This document shows, in pieces, positions 24,525-33,280 of a DNA stretch of 39,973 nt. The number at the start of each line of letters is the position of its first letter. Positions within the stretch are counted from its first letter, which is position 1. The position numbers and the translations under genes are program-made. Source of the stretch: an uncultured Lewinella sp. Its GTDB lineage: Bacteria > Bacteroidota > Bacteroidia > Chitinophagales > Saprospiraceae. The stretch spans positions 1-39,973 of the forward strand of contig CAJXPD010000069.1 in the NCBI GenBank assembly GCA_913057785.1. The letters are read 5' to 3'. Under the pieces are notes generated by a model that was given only the letters and a program-made list of their open reading frames with translations, was not told the DNA's origin and did not search any database.

Positions 24525-27512
24525 ATGACTGGGAAGAAGGAGGTCGTTCTAGAATCTAAAACTGCACCAACAACATGGATGAGCATCCTATTGATGCTAC
24601 TCTGTCTGGTTTGGTTTGGGATGATTGTGTCCGACTATCTCTTTCATCATCCCTATTATACTCAAGGCATTGCTCGATTCAGGTACCTAGGCTTATTAGG
24701 GAGTTTGGGCGCTATTCTATGTGGCGGGTACTTCTTCTTCTTTGCAATTCCTTTTCGGAAGTCGAAGGAAGCGGAGGCAAAGATTAATGGGATAAAGGTT
24801 TATCTGCTCTTTTTGCTTTTATTGAATTGTATCGTGACTTGGTACGGAATCAGTAATAAGCTATTCGAGTCCAATCTGCTGACGGCTTTACTGTATTTCA
24901 ATGGCTTCAATCTGTTGCTGCACCTGGCAGTCTACTATATGGTTGCCTTAGGGTATACTATAGGAGAACTCCTGTTGCGTCCATTTGCTCCTTATCTGTC
25001 TGGTTTTTCGTACAAATTAGTGTCGATCTCCTTGGGCTGGAGCCTTTTGGTCTTTGCTATGGTATTATTAGGCGTACTTCAAATATTAACCCCTTGGGTG
25101 TTGTGGCCTTTGATTGGGTTGATAAGCCTACTGAGGTATCGGTCGATCTGGCTTTTTTCAAAATCGGTTGTTTGGGATGCCCTTCCCACCTGGAGACCAA
25201 AAATTCAGGGACTTTTGGCAGTGGCCATTCTTCTCGTGTTTACTGCTGTAAATGCCGTAGGAGCGATCAAGGCCTTTCCGATAGGTTTTGATGGAACTGG
25301 ACTCTACTTAAACATCACCCAACTGATCAGCGACTATCATGCGCTGCCTGCCGGAGGGCAAGCCTTTAATTGGTCGGTTATGATGAGTCTGGGAGAGCTT
25401 CTTTTTGACAGTACTAGCATAGCCATACTGCTGTCGAGCCTAATCGGAGTGTTTTGTTTTCTGGCGGTCTATGGGATAGCCAGACTTTTCACCTCGACGA
25501 GCCATTCACTGCTTGCAGCAGCCATTTTCTATACGGCTCCTTTCATCACTTTTCATAATATGTATGATGAAAAGATCGATCTAGGGTTTCTCTTTGTTTC
25601 CTTGAGTACGCTATTACTCTTGTTAGCCTTTTATAAGAATAAGAGCTTCGCCAAGGAGAAGGAGACAAACCAGATTACCGTGGGTAACTGGAGTTTCCAA
25701 TTAGAGCCTTTGATTTGGGTCTATACAGGATGGTTAACTGGTTTTGCTTTTGGGATAAAGTATACAGCCTTGTTCAATGGTATCGCCTTGGTGGGGGTTT
25801 TATTCTACAAACGTCATGGAGGGTATGCATTTTTAGGAAGCCTGTTATCTGCCTTGTCCTTGATCTTTCTATCAGGGATGTACCGCTTTGCCAACATCGA
25901 GCTAGACCAATCCTCTCCTTGGTTGTTGTTTGGTTTGCTATTCTTGCCCGGCTTAGGACTCTTGGGATGGGCCTTCCGAAAACAATGGTCCATGCTGAGG
26001 CAAACCACCAGCTTGGCTAGCCTCTTCCTACTGACTGCAGGGCTCGCTTTTTCTCCCTGGAGCATTAAAAACCTAAGCGAAAATAAGACGCTGTCCATTT
26101 CTGCTCTGGTAGAAGGTAAATCGATTACACCCGCCCTCCGGGTTAATCAGCAGTATCGTAAACAACTGAATCAACCAAGTAGAAAAACGCAGAACGCTAA
26201 TAAAGAGCCCTTAGGCCGTGCTGCTGCCAACAAAACGCAGCGAGAAGAAATTCAACGTTATCAAGGGTTTGAACTAGGTTTGCCACTGTTTCTTTCCCTG
26301 CCGTATGATCTGACCATGAATACCAATTTGCCCTATCAAAGTTATTTGGACATAGGGTTTTTATGGTTGTTACTACTTCCGCTGCTTTTGTTTACGTTGC
26401 AGCCTAGGAGGGCTGGGAAGAACCTGTTGGCTATCCTTTTGATAGTGCTTATCGGACTTGTCTCGATTCAATCGGTCTATAATAAGAAAACACCACCTCA
26501 ATCGATAAATGCTTTGGTAGATGCTCATCCGCCAGGTCTGCAAAATACTTTAGGCAAGCTATATGAAGGTGGAATGAATTTTTGGATCAATGCTGCTGAA
26601 GCGTTGGACGGTTTTTACGTCTGGATCGCCAGCTTTGATCTTACCACCAGTCTGCTCTTTATTCTGTTGCTTTTGTGGGCAACGATCTGGATACTGGCGG
26701 AAAGGCTAAAGTCGATGTCTGTTGTATTCAAAGGCCTATTAGTCTACTTACTTTCTTACTTATTTCTTTGGTTCTTGCTCGGTAGTGGTATTCCTTGGTA
26801 TGCCTTTCCTGCCTTTGCACTTTTACCAGTTATCCTGGTTTACTATTTGGAACGCCCACAGGCCTACTTAGGAGCTTCCTTATCCCAATTTTCGCGCTAT
26901 TTTATCTCCGGAAGTTTGGGCCTATATTTTTTGTTGAACCTTAGTCTACATTTTTCTGATCCCAATAATCTAGGGGCTAGGCATTTGTTCCTGAAGGTGC
27001 CCTTTTTTCAATACGCTACTCATGATATCAGTAGATCGGAGGCACTGACAAAATTCAGTCCATTTTACCAGGATGCTGTTCAACATCTAAACCGAGACTT
27101 AAATGAGAAAATATATAGAGTTGGTACTTTCATGCAATATCATATCCACCAAAATGATCGCCGGGTACTAGAAGATAATCAGTTGGGTAAATTTGAGAAT
27201 ACCTGTTCCAAATTGGATAATCCTGGCTATTTTCTAAATGTTTTGCGAGACAATGGTTTTCGTTTTGTATTATACGATCTTCAATCGGCAAGTCTTGATA
27301 AGACGCCCGAGCAATCCTTATACAAAAAGAACATAGACTTTCTCAATTTATTACTCAATCCGAATGAAGTAAGGTTGTTGGTCACCGACCGTATTGTCGA
27401 AGATCCAGCCGGTGGTGTGGTGCAATTGCTGGGAGGTTCTATAGCAGGCCGCCCCGGTTTGTCTGGGAATATTGTCATGCCTGGATCATTCGTCCTATTC
27501 GAACTGCTGTGA
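24525..27512 (+). CDS. Large GT-C-like multi-pass membrane protein
   Basis: A 995-residue protein with roughly 18-20 hydrophobic segments and a soluble C-terminal tail of about 150 residues. The first TM is SILLMLLCLVWFGMIVSDYL. A loop with GFDGTGLYLNITQLISDYH resembles the first extracytoplasmic loop of GT-C transferases, where an acidic residue is catalytic. DEKIDLGFLFVSLSTLLLLL follows. The middle has a soluble insert rich in Gln, Asn and Lys (about residues 535-590). GT-C enzymes use polyprenyl-phosphate sugars, and the GT2 next door could make them. Confidence in the membrane topology is high; the GT-C call is moderate. It could also be a polymerase/ligase-like protein. The stop is 10 bp before the GT2 start, so they are co-transcribed. 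Confidence 0.6.
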   Translation: MTGKKEVVLESKTAPTTWMSILLMLLCLVWFGMIVSDYLFHHPYYTQGIARFRYLGLLGSLGAILCGGYFFFFAIPFRKSKEAEAKINGIKVYLLFLLLLNCIVTWYGISNKLFESNLLTALLYFNGFNLLLHLAVYYMVALGYTIGELLLRPFAPYLSGFSYKLVSISLGWSLLVFAMVLLGVLQILTPWVLWPLIGLISLLRYRSIWLFSKSVVWDALPTWRPKIQGLLAVAILLVFTAVNAVGAIKAFPIGFDGTGLYLNITQLISDYHALPAGGQAFNWSVMMSLGELLFDSTSIAILLSSLIGVFCFLAVYGIARLFTSTSHSLLAAAIFYTAPFITFHNMYDEKIDLGFLFVSLSTLLLLLAFYKNKSFAKEKETNQITVGNWSFQLEPLIWVYTGWLTGFAFGIKYTALFNGIALVGVLFYKRHGGYAFLGSLLSALSLIFLSGMYRFANIELDQSSPWLLFGLLFLPGLGLLGWAFRKQWSMLRQTTSLASLFLLTAGLAFSPWSIKNLSENKTLSISALVEGKSITPALRVNQQYRKQLNQPSRKTQNANKEPLGRAAANKTQREEIQRYQGFELGLPLFLSLPYDLTMNTNLPYQSYLDIGFLWLLLLPLLLFTLQPRRAGKNLLAILLIVLIGLVSIQSVYNKKTPPQSINALVDAHPPGLQNTLGKLYEGGMNFWINAAEALDGFYVWIASFDLTTSLLFILLLLWATIWILAERLKSMSVVFKGLLVYLLSYLFLWFLLGSGIPWYAFPAFALLPVILVYYLERPQAYLGASLSQFSRYFISGSLGLYFLLNLSLHFSDPNNLGARHLFLKVPFFQYATHDISRSEALTKFSPFYQDAVQHLNRDLNEKIYRVGTFMQYHIHQNDRRVLEDNQLGKFENTCSKLDNPGYFLNVLRDNGFRFVLYDLQSASLDKTPEQSLYKKNIDFLNLLLNPNEVRLLVTDRIVEDPAGGVVQLLGGSIAGRPGLSGNIVMPGSFVLFELL

Positions 27513-27522
27513 ACAGGACAAG

Positions 27523-28221
27523 ATGATTAGTAAATCAGATATTCATGTTTTCGTCCCTGCCTACAATGAGGAATCGGCTATAGGTGATGTTTTGGAGGCC
27601 CTTCGCCGAAGCGGTTACGGGCATCTACATGTGATTGACGATGGAAGCACTGATCGTACAGTTGTAAGGGTCAGAGCAGCAGGGGCTACTTTGGTTCAAC
27701 ATCTGATCAATAGGGGAGTAGGAGCAGCCACCCAGACGGGTATTGAGTGGGCTCGAAAAGCCAGTTGTCCCTATATGATACTGATGGATGCCGATGGTCA
27801 GCATTTACCAGAAGATATAGAACTACTGATGCAACGAATGTCAAAGGGCGATTGTGATATTGTCATTGGTAGTCGGTTTTTAGGCGATTTATCTGCTATG
27901 CCAAGATCACGCCGAGGTTTGAACCGCTTGGCAAACGGATTAACTAATCTTTTCTGTAAGTATAACTACTCAGATACCCAATCCGGTTTCCGAATGCTCA
28001 ATAGAAAGGCCATTGAGACCCTTCAGCTTTCGCTCGATGAATATGGCTTCTGTAGTGAGATGATTATTCTTGCTGAAAGGCTAGACTTGAAGATTGTAGA
28101 GGTACCTACACAGGTCGTATATACCGCTTATTCACTAGGGAAAGGACAGGATTTTTTCACCGGGATAAGAACCGCATTTAAGCTTTTATGGAAAGTGGTT
28201 TCGTTGGTGGGGAGAAATTAG
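27523..28221 (+). CDS. GT2 glycosyltransferase, dolichyl-phosphate-sugar synthase-like
   Basis: A 232-residue GT-A enzyme. VFVPAYNEESAIGDVL is at the start, HVIDDGSTDRTVV carries the first acid motif, and ILMDADGQHLPEDIE carries the DXD. GSRFLGDLSAMPRSRRGLNR and DTQSGFRML are typical of DPM1/polyprenyl-phosphate sugar transferases. It likely makes an undecaprenyl-phosphate sugar, which fits the preceding GT-C-like protein. The frame is open upstream to 27472, but this overlaps the end of the GT-C gene, so ATG 27523 is chosen. It has no C-terminal TM segments of its own. Confidence 0.88.
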   Translation: MISKSDIHVFVPAYNEESAIGDVLEALRRSGYGHLHVIDDGSTDRTVVRVRAAGATLVQHLINRGVGAATQTGIEWARKASCPYMILMDADGQHLPEDIELLMQRMSKGDCDIVIGSRFLGDLSAMPRSRRGLNRLANGLTNLFCKYNYSDTQSGFRMLNRKAIETLQLSLDEYGFCSEMIILAERLDLKIVEVPTQVVYTAYSLGKGQDFFTGIRTAFKLLWKVVSLVGRN

Positions 28222-28240
28222 TAAAAATGAAATTGTCTGG

Positions 28241-28300
28241 GCGCAAACATCCGAAGTTTTACTTCGATGTAGCTCGGCTAACTTCAGATGTTTTGCCGCG
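28241..28300 (+). promoter_or_regulatory. Alternative-pairing stem-loop region between GT2 and DUF2304 genes
   Basis: The strand ACATCCGAAGT (28247-28257) can pair with either of two downstream copies: ACTTCGATGT at 28261-28270 (short hairpin, TTT loop, one bulge) or ACTTCAGATGTTTTGC at 28281-28296 (longer stem with 28243-28257). The two pairings exclude each other. It lies in a 116-bp gap between two genes that usually sit close together. This resembles an attenuator or an RNA-processing site; no T-run follows. Confidence 0.4.
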
Positions 28301-28337
28301 CTGAGTAGTATTTAATAGCTAGCTAAATCGATGAACT

Positions 28338-28688
28338 ATGGAGCTCCGTATCTTTCAAATTATCGTTCCACTTTTCGCTCTACTATTTATAGGGGATCTA
28401 TTGATCAGTTACCGTAAATCCAAGATAAGTGTGTTTGAAATGGCCTTGGGGTTAGGGTTTTGGATCAGCGTTTTATTGTTTGCCCTTTTTCCCGATTTCA
28501 TATCTAACGGCATTGCTCAGGTATTCGGTATAAAGGACAATGTAAATGCCATCATCTTTTTCTGTATTGGGTTGCTGTTCTTTTTTCAATTTAAGCAGTA
28601 CTTTCTGATTCGTAAGCAAGAAAAGAATTTAACCCTTTTGATGCGCAAGATCGCCTTGCAAGATCAAGCAATCGAAGGAGAGGAATGA
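28338..28688 (+). CDS. DUF2304 membrane protein
   Basis: A 116-residue protein with three TM segments: IFQIIVPLFALLFIGDLLI, FEMALGLGFWISVLLFALFP and AIIFFCIGLLFFFQFKQYF. A short charged tail (RKQEKNLTLLMRKIALQDQ) looks helical. This is DUF2304, which commonly neighbours DPM-like GT2 enzymes and is thought to help them at the membrane; its function is not established. Here it follows a GT2 that has no TM segments, which fits the idea of a membrane partner. It overlaps the next GT4 gene by 4 bp (ATGA). Confidence 0.85.
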   Translation: MELRIFQIIVPLFALLFIGDLLISYRKSKISVFEMALGLGFWISVLLFALFPDFISNGIAQVFGIKDNVNAIIFFCIGLLFFFQFKQYFLIRKQEKNLTLLMRKIALQDQAIEGEE

Positions 28689-29770
28689 AGCTCGTTTTTG
28701 TGCTGGAGCACTATCACCCCTATATTGGAGGCGCAGAAAAATTGTTCACTGAATTGACAAGAGCCTTGGTGAACCGGGGATATGCCGTTACGGTGATCAC
28801 GACCTTACATGACTCAAGTTTGCCTAGGGCTGAAATAGATCATGGCGTCCACGTTTTTCGCGTAAACTGTTGGAACAGGTATTTATTTACCCTTCTGAGT
28901 TTGCCCGTGATTTTCAGACAGGCTCGACGCTGTGACCTGATTCACACCACTACCTACAATGCTGCTTTTCCCGCCTGGATTGTGGGCAAGATCTTGAATA
29001 AAAAAGTGGTTGTCACCTTCCATGAAGTTTGGGGGAAGCTTTGGTTTAGATTGCCCTTTATTACCAGGTTGCAGAAGACTCTTTTTTACACCTATGAGCA
29101 GCTAATCCTAAGATGTAGGTTTCATCGTTATGTGGCCGTATCCAGGTACACTCAGAATTGTTTACAGCAATTTAATGCAGCAAAGGGCCGAGTAGTCCAG
29201 ATTTACAATGGATTGGATTATAAAGCATTTCGCTCCTATACTCCCGAACCACCTACCCAGTTTACCTATACTTATTTGGGCAGGCTCGGTATCTCCAAAG
29301 GCTTAGATCTACTGCTGCCAGCAGCCAAAGAATTCTCAGTAGCAAACCCTTACAGTAGATTGCAACTCATCCTACCCCAGTATCCTCGATCATTTTACCG
29401 GAGAATTAGGCGTTGGATTGCGGAATTGGAATTAGAGAATCATATAGATCTGTATCATAACCTCCCGCGAGAAGCATTGTATCAAACTATTGCTCAGTCC
29501 TCTTGTGTAGTCATTCCTTCCTACAGTGAAGGCTTTTGCTTTGCGGCGGCAGAAACCATGGCGCTTGGCATACCCATCGTGTCCTCTCAACAAGGCGCTT
29601 TGAAAGAAGTAGTTTCCGGTCGATATGTTGCTATGGAGGCTATGACTTCCACAGCCCTGCTTGAAGCCTTGCATAGGGCGAAAGAAGGAAAATGGGTGGA
29701 AAAAAACCTACAGCACTTTCCGTTGGATGAAAGTGTTAAGCAATACTTGGAATTGTATGAAAGCCCCTGA
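28685..29770 (+). CDS. GT4-family glycosyltransferase
   Basis: A 361-residue GT-B enzyme. The N-terminus KLVFVLEHYHPYIGGAEKLF has the GG turn of GT4 acceptor domains. The donor domain has FTYTYLGRLGISKGLDLLLP and the EX7E motif in YSEGFCFAAAETMALGIP. Retaining transfer of a sugar from an NDP-sugar to a lipid-linked glycan is expected. It is translationally coupled to DUF2304 by the ATGA overlap and followed 7 bp later by another GT4 gene. Confidence 0.92.
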   Translation: MKLVFVLEHYHPYIGGAEKLFTELTRALVNRGYAVTVITTLHDSSLPRAEIDHGVHVFRVNCWNRYLFTLLSLPVIFRQARRCDLIHTTTYNAAFPAWIVGKILNKKVVVTFHEVWGKLWFRLPFITRLQKTLFYTYEQLILRCRFHRYVAVSRYTQNCLQQFNAAKGRVVQIYNGLDYKAFRSYTPEPPTQFTYTYLGRLGISKGLDLLLPAAKEFSVANPYSRLQLILPQYPRSFYRRIRRWIAELELENHIDLYHNLPREALYQTIAQSSCVVIPSYSEGFCFAAAETMALGIPIVSSQQGALKEVVSGRYVAMEAMTSTALLEALHRAKEGKWVEKNLQHFPLDESVKQYLELYESP

Positions 29771-29777
29771 ATACAAG

Positions 29778-30878
29778 ATGACGATAGCGATCTTGGCCGA
29801 TCCACTCGATAATCAGACCGCCGGGGTGCACAGCTACACCAAGGGGATGGTAGAGGCATTGATTCGGTATGGCCAAGGCTATCGACTGATGTTAGTCAGA
29901 CAACGGAAGGACTCCAGCATCCCGCAAGGCGTGCAGCAACTAGTTGTACCCAACTTCCCCTATCTGCCCGGCTTTGCTTCTTTCCGCTTGTTTATCATTA
30001 TTCCATTCCTGCTACAGTGGTACAAAGTTGATGCAGTGCTAGAACCTGCTCATTTCGGGCCCTTTAACCTTCCTCGCAGGGTCAAGCGAATTACAGTTAT
30101 TCATGACTTAACACCCCTGCTTTTCCCTGATTATCACCTTTGGATCGGAGGACTTTTGCAGCGCTTATTTCTAAGGCGAATCTTGCAAAGGACAGACCTG
30201 ATCTTGGCGGTTTCAAAGAATACTGCTAACGATCTAGCTGAGACCTTCCCCTTTACTAGTAACAAAACAGCCGTCCTCTATCCAGGGCGAGATCCTTTTT
30301 TTCAGCCCGTTTCTTCCAATGAGGTATTACAGAAATGGGAAGTTGACGTCCCTTACTTTCTGTGTGTTGGAACCATAGAACCTCGAAAAAACCTTCTGCT
30401 ATTACTAAAAGCCTACAAGCAATTTCGACAGCAAAAGAAAGATCGAGTTCTACTTCTATTAGTAGGGGGTAAAGGCTGGAAATACGAAGTGTTTTATAAG
30501 GAATTGGATGCCCATCCTTTTAGGGAAGATATTTATTTGACAGGCTATGTTGAAAAGCAAGACTTACCCACCTTTTATACGAAGGCAATAGCCACCATTT
30601 ATCCATCCTTCTATGAGGGCTTTGGCTTACCAGTGCTGGAGGCTATGTCCTGTGGGGGAGTGGTCATCAGCTCCAACCAAGCCAGCTTACCGGAGGTGGG
30701 AGGGGAAGCCGCCTTATATTTCCATCCTGAAGATGAACAGGGATTGCTGGCACATATGTTGACGCTTTCCCAAAGTAAAGACTTGCAGGAACGCAAGAGA
30801 AAGCAGTCTTTGGATCAATCCGCTCGTTTTAGCTGGAAAGTCTACTGGCAACAATTTTCTCAACAGATACATGCTTAG
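29778..30878 (+). CDS. GT4-family glycosyltransferase
   Basis: A 366-residue GT-B enzyme starting MTIAILADPLDNQTAGVHSY, the usual GT4 opening. RITVIHDLTPLLFPDYHLW is the acceptor-side core, CVGTIEPRKNLLLLLKAY begins the donor domain, and YEGFGLPVLEAMSCGG contains EX7E. It resembles mannosyl/galactosyl GT4 enzymes of polysaccharide loci, but donor specificity cannot be read. The start at 29778 (7 bp after the previous stop) is preferred; an ATG at 29757 overlapping the preceding gene is also possible. It is the last glycosyltransferase gene of the locus. Confidence 0.9.
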   Translation: MTIAILADPLDNQTAGVHSYTKGMVEALIRYGQGYRLMLVRQRKDSSIPQGVQQLVVPNFPYLPGFASFRLFIIIPFLLQWYKVDAVLEPAHFGPFNLPRRVKRITVIHDLTPLLFPDYHLWIGGLLQRLFLRRILQRTDLILAVSKNTANDLAETFPFTSNKTAVLYPGRDPFFQPVSSNEVLQKWEVDVPYFLCVGTIEPRKNLLLLLKAYKQFRQQKKDRVLLLLVGGKGWKYEVFYKELDAHPFREDIYLTGYVEKQDLPTFYTKAIATIYPSFYEGFGLPVLEAMSCGGVVISSNQASLPEVGGEAALYFHPEDEQGLLAHMLTLSQSKDLQERKRKQSLDQSARFSWKVYWQQFSQQIHA

Positions 30879-30951
30879 CGATAAGGAATTGTAAGTGTAT
30901 TGTGACACAAACTTATATTAACTATTCTGATGTAATGGTCAGGAAAAAGCT

Positions 30952-30959
30952 TAGTTTTG
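30952..30959 (+). promoter_or_regulatory. Candidate -7 box for HYR surface protein
   Basis: TAGTTTTG matches TAnnTTTG exactly, 32 bp upstream of the ATG at 30992. No TTG is seen at the -33 distance. It suggests the surface protein has its own transcript rather than depending only on the upstream operon. Confidence 0.4.
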
Positions 30960-30991
30960 TTGTACCTAAGTATAACAAATTGTAATCCACT

Positions 30992-33205
30992 ATGAATAGC
31001 CCTAGTGTTCCCGTCAATGCCGTCCGGCAGTGTCTAGTCATTCTTGTCATTTTTTGTTGCTACAATTCCTTGTATGCCCAACCGGCTAATGATTTATGCG
31101 TAGATGCCGAAGAGATTATAATCATCGGAGGTACTGGTACTGGTAGTGGGTCTACCGGATCAGGGACTTCGATCGGCGCTCCACCAAGTTGTGGCCCAGT
31201 TGATAATATTGGAGGAAAAGGTGTTTGGTATACCTTTACCGGAACAGGAATGACCCTATATGAGATAACTACTTGTAATGATTTCACCGACTTTGATACG
31301 GAAATCAGCGTTTTCACTGGCTCCTGCGGCTCCTTTACCTGTGTAGCTGGAAGTCAGAACGACGGTAGTTGTGGTTCGGGGTCAACTCTATCAACCGTTC
31401 AAGTCACGCCTTCTGCGAATACAACTTATTACGTGTATGTGAAGGGCAATGGGGATGCTTGTGGCAATCTCAATTTGGATATCAACGATTTGGGATCAGC
31501 ATGCGATAACGATACCGAAGACCCAGTCTTCAGTAATTGCCCCAATGACATTAATCTATTCAATGACGAAGGAGATTGTGGAGCTATTGTCACTTGGACT
31601 CCACCTATATTAGAGGATAATTGCCCATCTGCCACTGCTAGTGCCAGCCATGATTCTGGGGATTTCTTCCCCGTAGGAAGTACCACTGTGACTTACAGTG
31701 GAAGTGATGCAGCTGGAAATGATGCTGAGGATTGTACCTTTAAAGTATCCATAACAGATATACAGAAGCCCATGCTCGCCTGCCCGGCAAACATCTTCCA
31801 GGGTACCGATCCAGGCGTATGTGGCGCTCAAGTCGATTTCACTCCTCCCATTGCTAATGACAATTGTGAGCTAGACGAGGTAAAGGCTCGTTATCGACTA
31901 GTGAACGAAAATGGTGTCGCCTTAGGAGGCTGGACTAGCCGAGTTCTTGATCCCAGTGGTTATTTCCCTGTGGGCAGATTTCAAGTACAGTGGAGAGCCA
32001 AGGATATCTATGGAAATAAAAGAACTTGTTCCCATTTCCTCGAAGTCTATGACGACGAAGATCCTATCGCGGTGTGCAAGGATTTGACGGTAGACTTTAA
32101 TGGAGAAGAAGACATTCACCTCACCGCTAGCCAAGTTTGGGATGAAGCCGCTAGCTCTGACAACTGTGGATATGTTGAATTTGTGTCCGCAGACCTCACT
32201 ATTAGCTGTGAGGAACTAGGCAATACGGTAGCGATTCCAGTCACGATCAAAGATGAAGCTGGCAACGAAGATGATTGTACCGCTTATGTTGATGTGATCG
32301 GCCTTCCTTGCGGCTGGAGTGAAGGGCCTAATGATGGTAGCCTCAATTGCGATGGACAAACAACCTCCGATTACGATGTTCCTGACGAAACCTTTACCCT
32401 AACCTCAGAAGGTTGCTGGCACGATTGTAGAGATGCCGATAAAGCGACTTACGTTTACCATCCGTTATGTGGAGATGGTTCCTTAACCGCCAAACTAGAT
32501 AATATAAATAGGAATGGCTATGCTGGATTAATGGCGAGGGAAAGCCTTGATCCTTGGGCCAGACGAGCTGGGGTACTAAAGAATTACTCGACTCGTCGAG
32601 TACGAAGAGAATGGAGAGCTAGCTATGGTGGTATCGTTTCGCAAGCGCAGTCCAGTAGAAGTCGTGTTAAATGGCTGCGCATTGTCAGAGATGGAAATCA
32701 GATTAAGTCCTACACGAGTACGAATGGGACTTACTGGCGATTATTGTATAAAGTCACCTATCCAAACTTGGATGAGTGTATCTATGTAGGAATGATGACC
32801 TACAGCCTAAATGGCAGTGCCTTAGTGGAAGCCGAATTTGAAAGTGTGACGCTATCTGGTAGTGGAACGGTAGCGGGTGACTTGTCTGATAATGGCATTA
32901 GTGTAACGCCTGAAGACCTGAATGCCTGGGGCACGGTCGGAAATGTTGGTAATGGTACCATCGACATCTTCCCGAATCCAGCTTCTGGTCAAGCCCAATT
33001 GATATTGGAGGATTTCCAGGACGAGCCCGCACAATTGTTTGTCCGTGATGCCTTCGGTAAAGTGGTACGACAGATCGATTTAGATTCTGCTATTGGAGTA
33101 GTGATGCCGCTCGACGTGCAGGACCTGATGCCTGGTCTTTATATCGTTAGCTTGGTACAGGATGGACAATTAATGAGTAGTCAGAAGTTGGTTGTACAAC
33201 CCTAA
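30992..33205 (+). CDS. Secreted HYR-domain surface protein with T9SS C-terminal sorting domain
   Basis: A 737-residue secreted protein. The signal peptide ends near NSLYAQ (about residue 30). Next is a Cys-containing PPC-like domain (GVWYTFTGTGMTLYEITTCN, FDTEISVFTGSCGSF) with a Gly/Ser/Thr-rich stretch. Two HYR modules begin at TEDPVFSNCPNDINLF and DIQKPMLACPANIFQG, with a third HYR/Ig-like module after them. A concanavalin-like/DUF1349-like region follows (YAGLMARESLDPWARRAGV, WLRIVRDGNQIKSYTSTNG). A type-A T9SS sorting domain closes it: IDIFPNPASGQAQL to GLYIVSLVQDGQLMSSQKLV. Such proteins are exported through the type IX system and attached to the surface or released. It lies between the sulfated-glycan genes and the ABC exporter, so a glycan-binding or matrix role is attractive but unproven. 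Confidence 0.9.
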   Translation: MNSPSVPVNAVRQCLVILVIFCCYNSLYAQPANDLCVDAEEIIIIGGTGTGSGSTGSGTSIGAPPSCGPVDNIGGKGVWYTFTGTGMTLYEITTCNDFTDFDTEISVFTGSCGSFTCVAGSQNDGSCGSGSTLSTVQVTPSANTTYYVYVKGNGDACGNLNLDINDLGSACDNDTEDPVFSNCPNDINLFNDEGDCGAIVTWTPPILEDNCPSATASASHDSGDFFPVGSTTVTYSGSDAAGNDAEDCTFKVSITDIQKPMLACPANIFQGTDPGVCGAQVDFTPPIANDNCELDEVKARYRLVNENGVALGGWTSRVLDPSGYFPVGRFQVQWRAKDIYGNKRTCSHFLEVYDDEDPIAVCKDLTVDFNGEEDIHLTASQVWDEAASSDNCGYVEFVSADLTISCEELGNTVAIPVTIKDEAGNEDDCTAYVDVIGLPCGWSEGPNDGSLNCDGQTTSDYDVPDETFTLTSEGCWHDCRDADKATYVYHPLCGDGSLTAKLDNINRNGYAGLMARESLDPWARRAGVLKNYSTRRVRREWRASYGGIVSQAQSSRSRVKWLRIVRDGNQIKSYTSTNGTYWRLLYKVTYPNLDECIYVGMMTYSLNGSALVEAEFESVTLSGSGTVAGDLSDNGISVTPEDLNAWGTVGNVGNGTIDIFPNPASGQAQLILEDFQDEPAQLFVRDAFGKVVRQIDLDSAIGVVMPLDVQDLMPGLYIVSLVQDGQLMSSQKLVVQP

Positions 33206-33234
33206 GGCTGAGTTGCGATGATTCGCCTCAAGAC

Positions 33235-33276
33235 AAGAAAAACGCCCCATTGGACATTCCATGGGGCGTTTTTCTT
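33235..33276. terminator. Bidirectional intrinsic terminator
   Basis: AAGAAAAACGCCCCAT (33235-33250) and ATGGGGCGTTTTTCTT (33261-33276) form a perfect 16-bp stem with a 10-nt loop. Because the arm ends are A-rich on one side and T-rich on the other, it works for both the plus-strand HYR gene and the convergent minus-strand ABC ATPase gene. Confidence 0.92.
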
Positions 33277-33280
33277 ATCC

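Noticed and set aside
12421..30878. Possibility that the locus is a defence or phage island
   Set aside because: No integrase, tRNA-flanked attachment repeats, nuclease or phage structural gene is present; all recognisable genes are glycan synthesis or modification.
31120..31170. Short GGTACTGGTACTGG-type repeat, considered as a tandem repeat locus
   Set aside because: It is only a few units long and encodes a Gly/Thr/Ser-rich stretch inside the HYR protein; it is not a true satellite or phase-variation tract.
31060..31831. Several minus-strand open frames inside the HYR protein gene
   Set aside because: They mirror Gly/Ser/Pro-rich coding in the plus strand and have no independent support.
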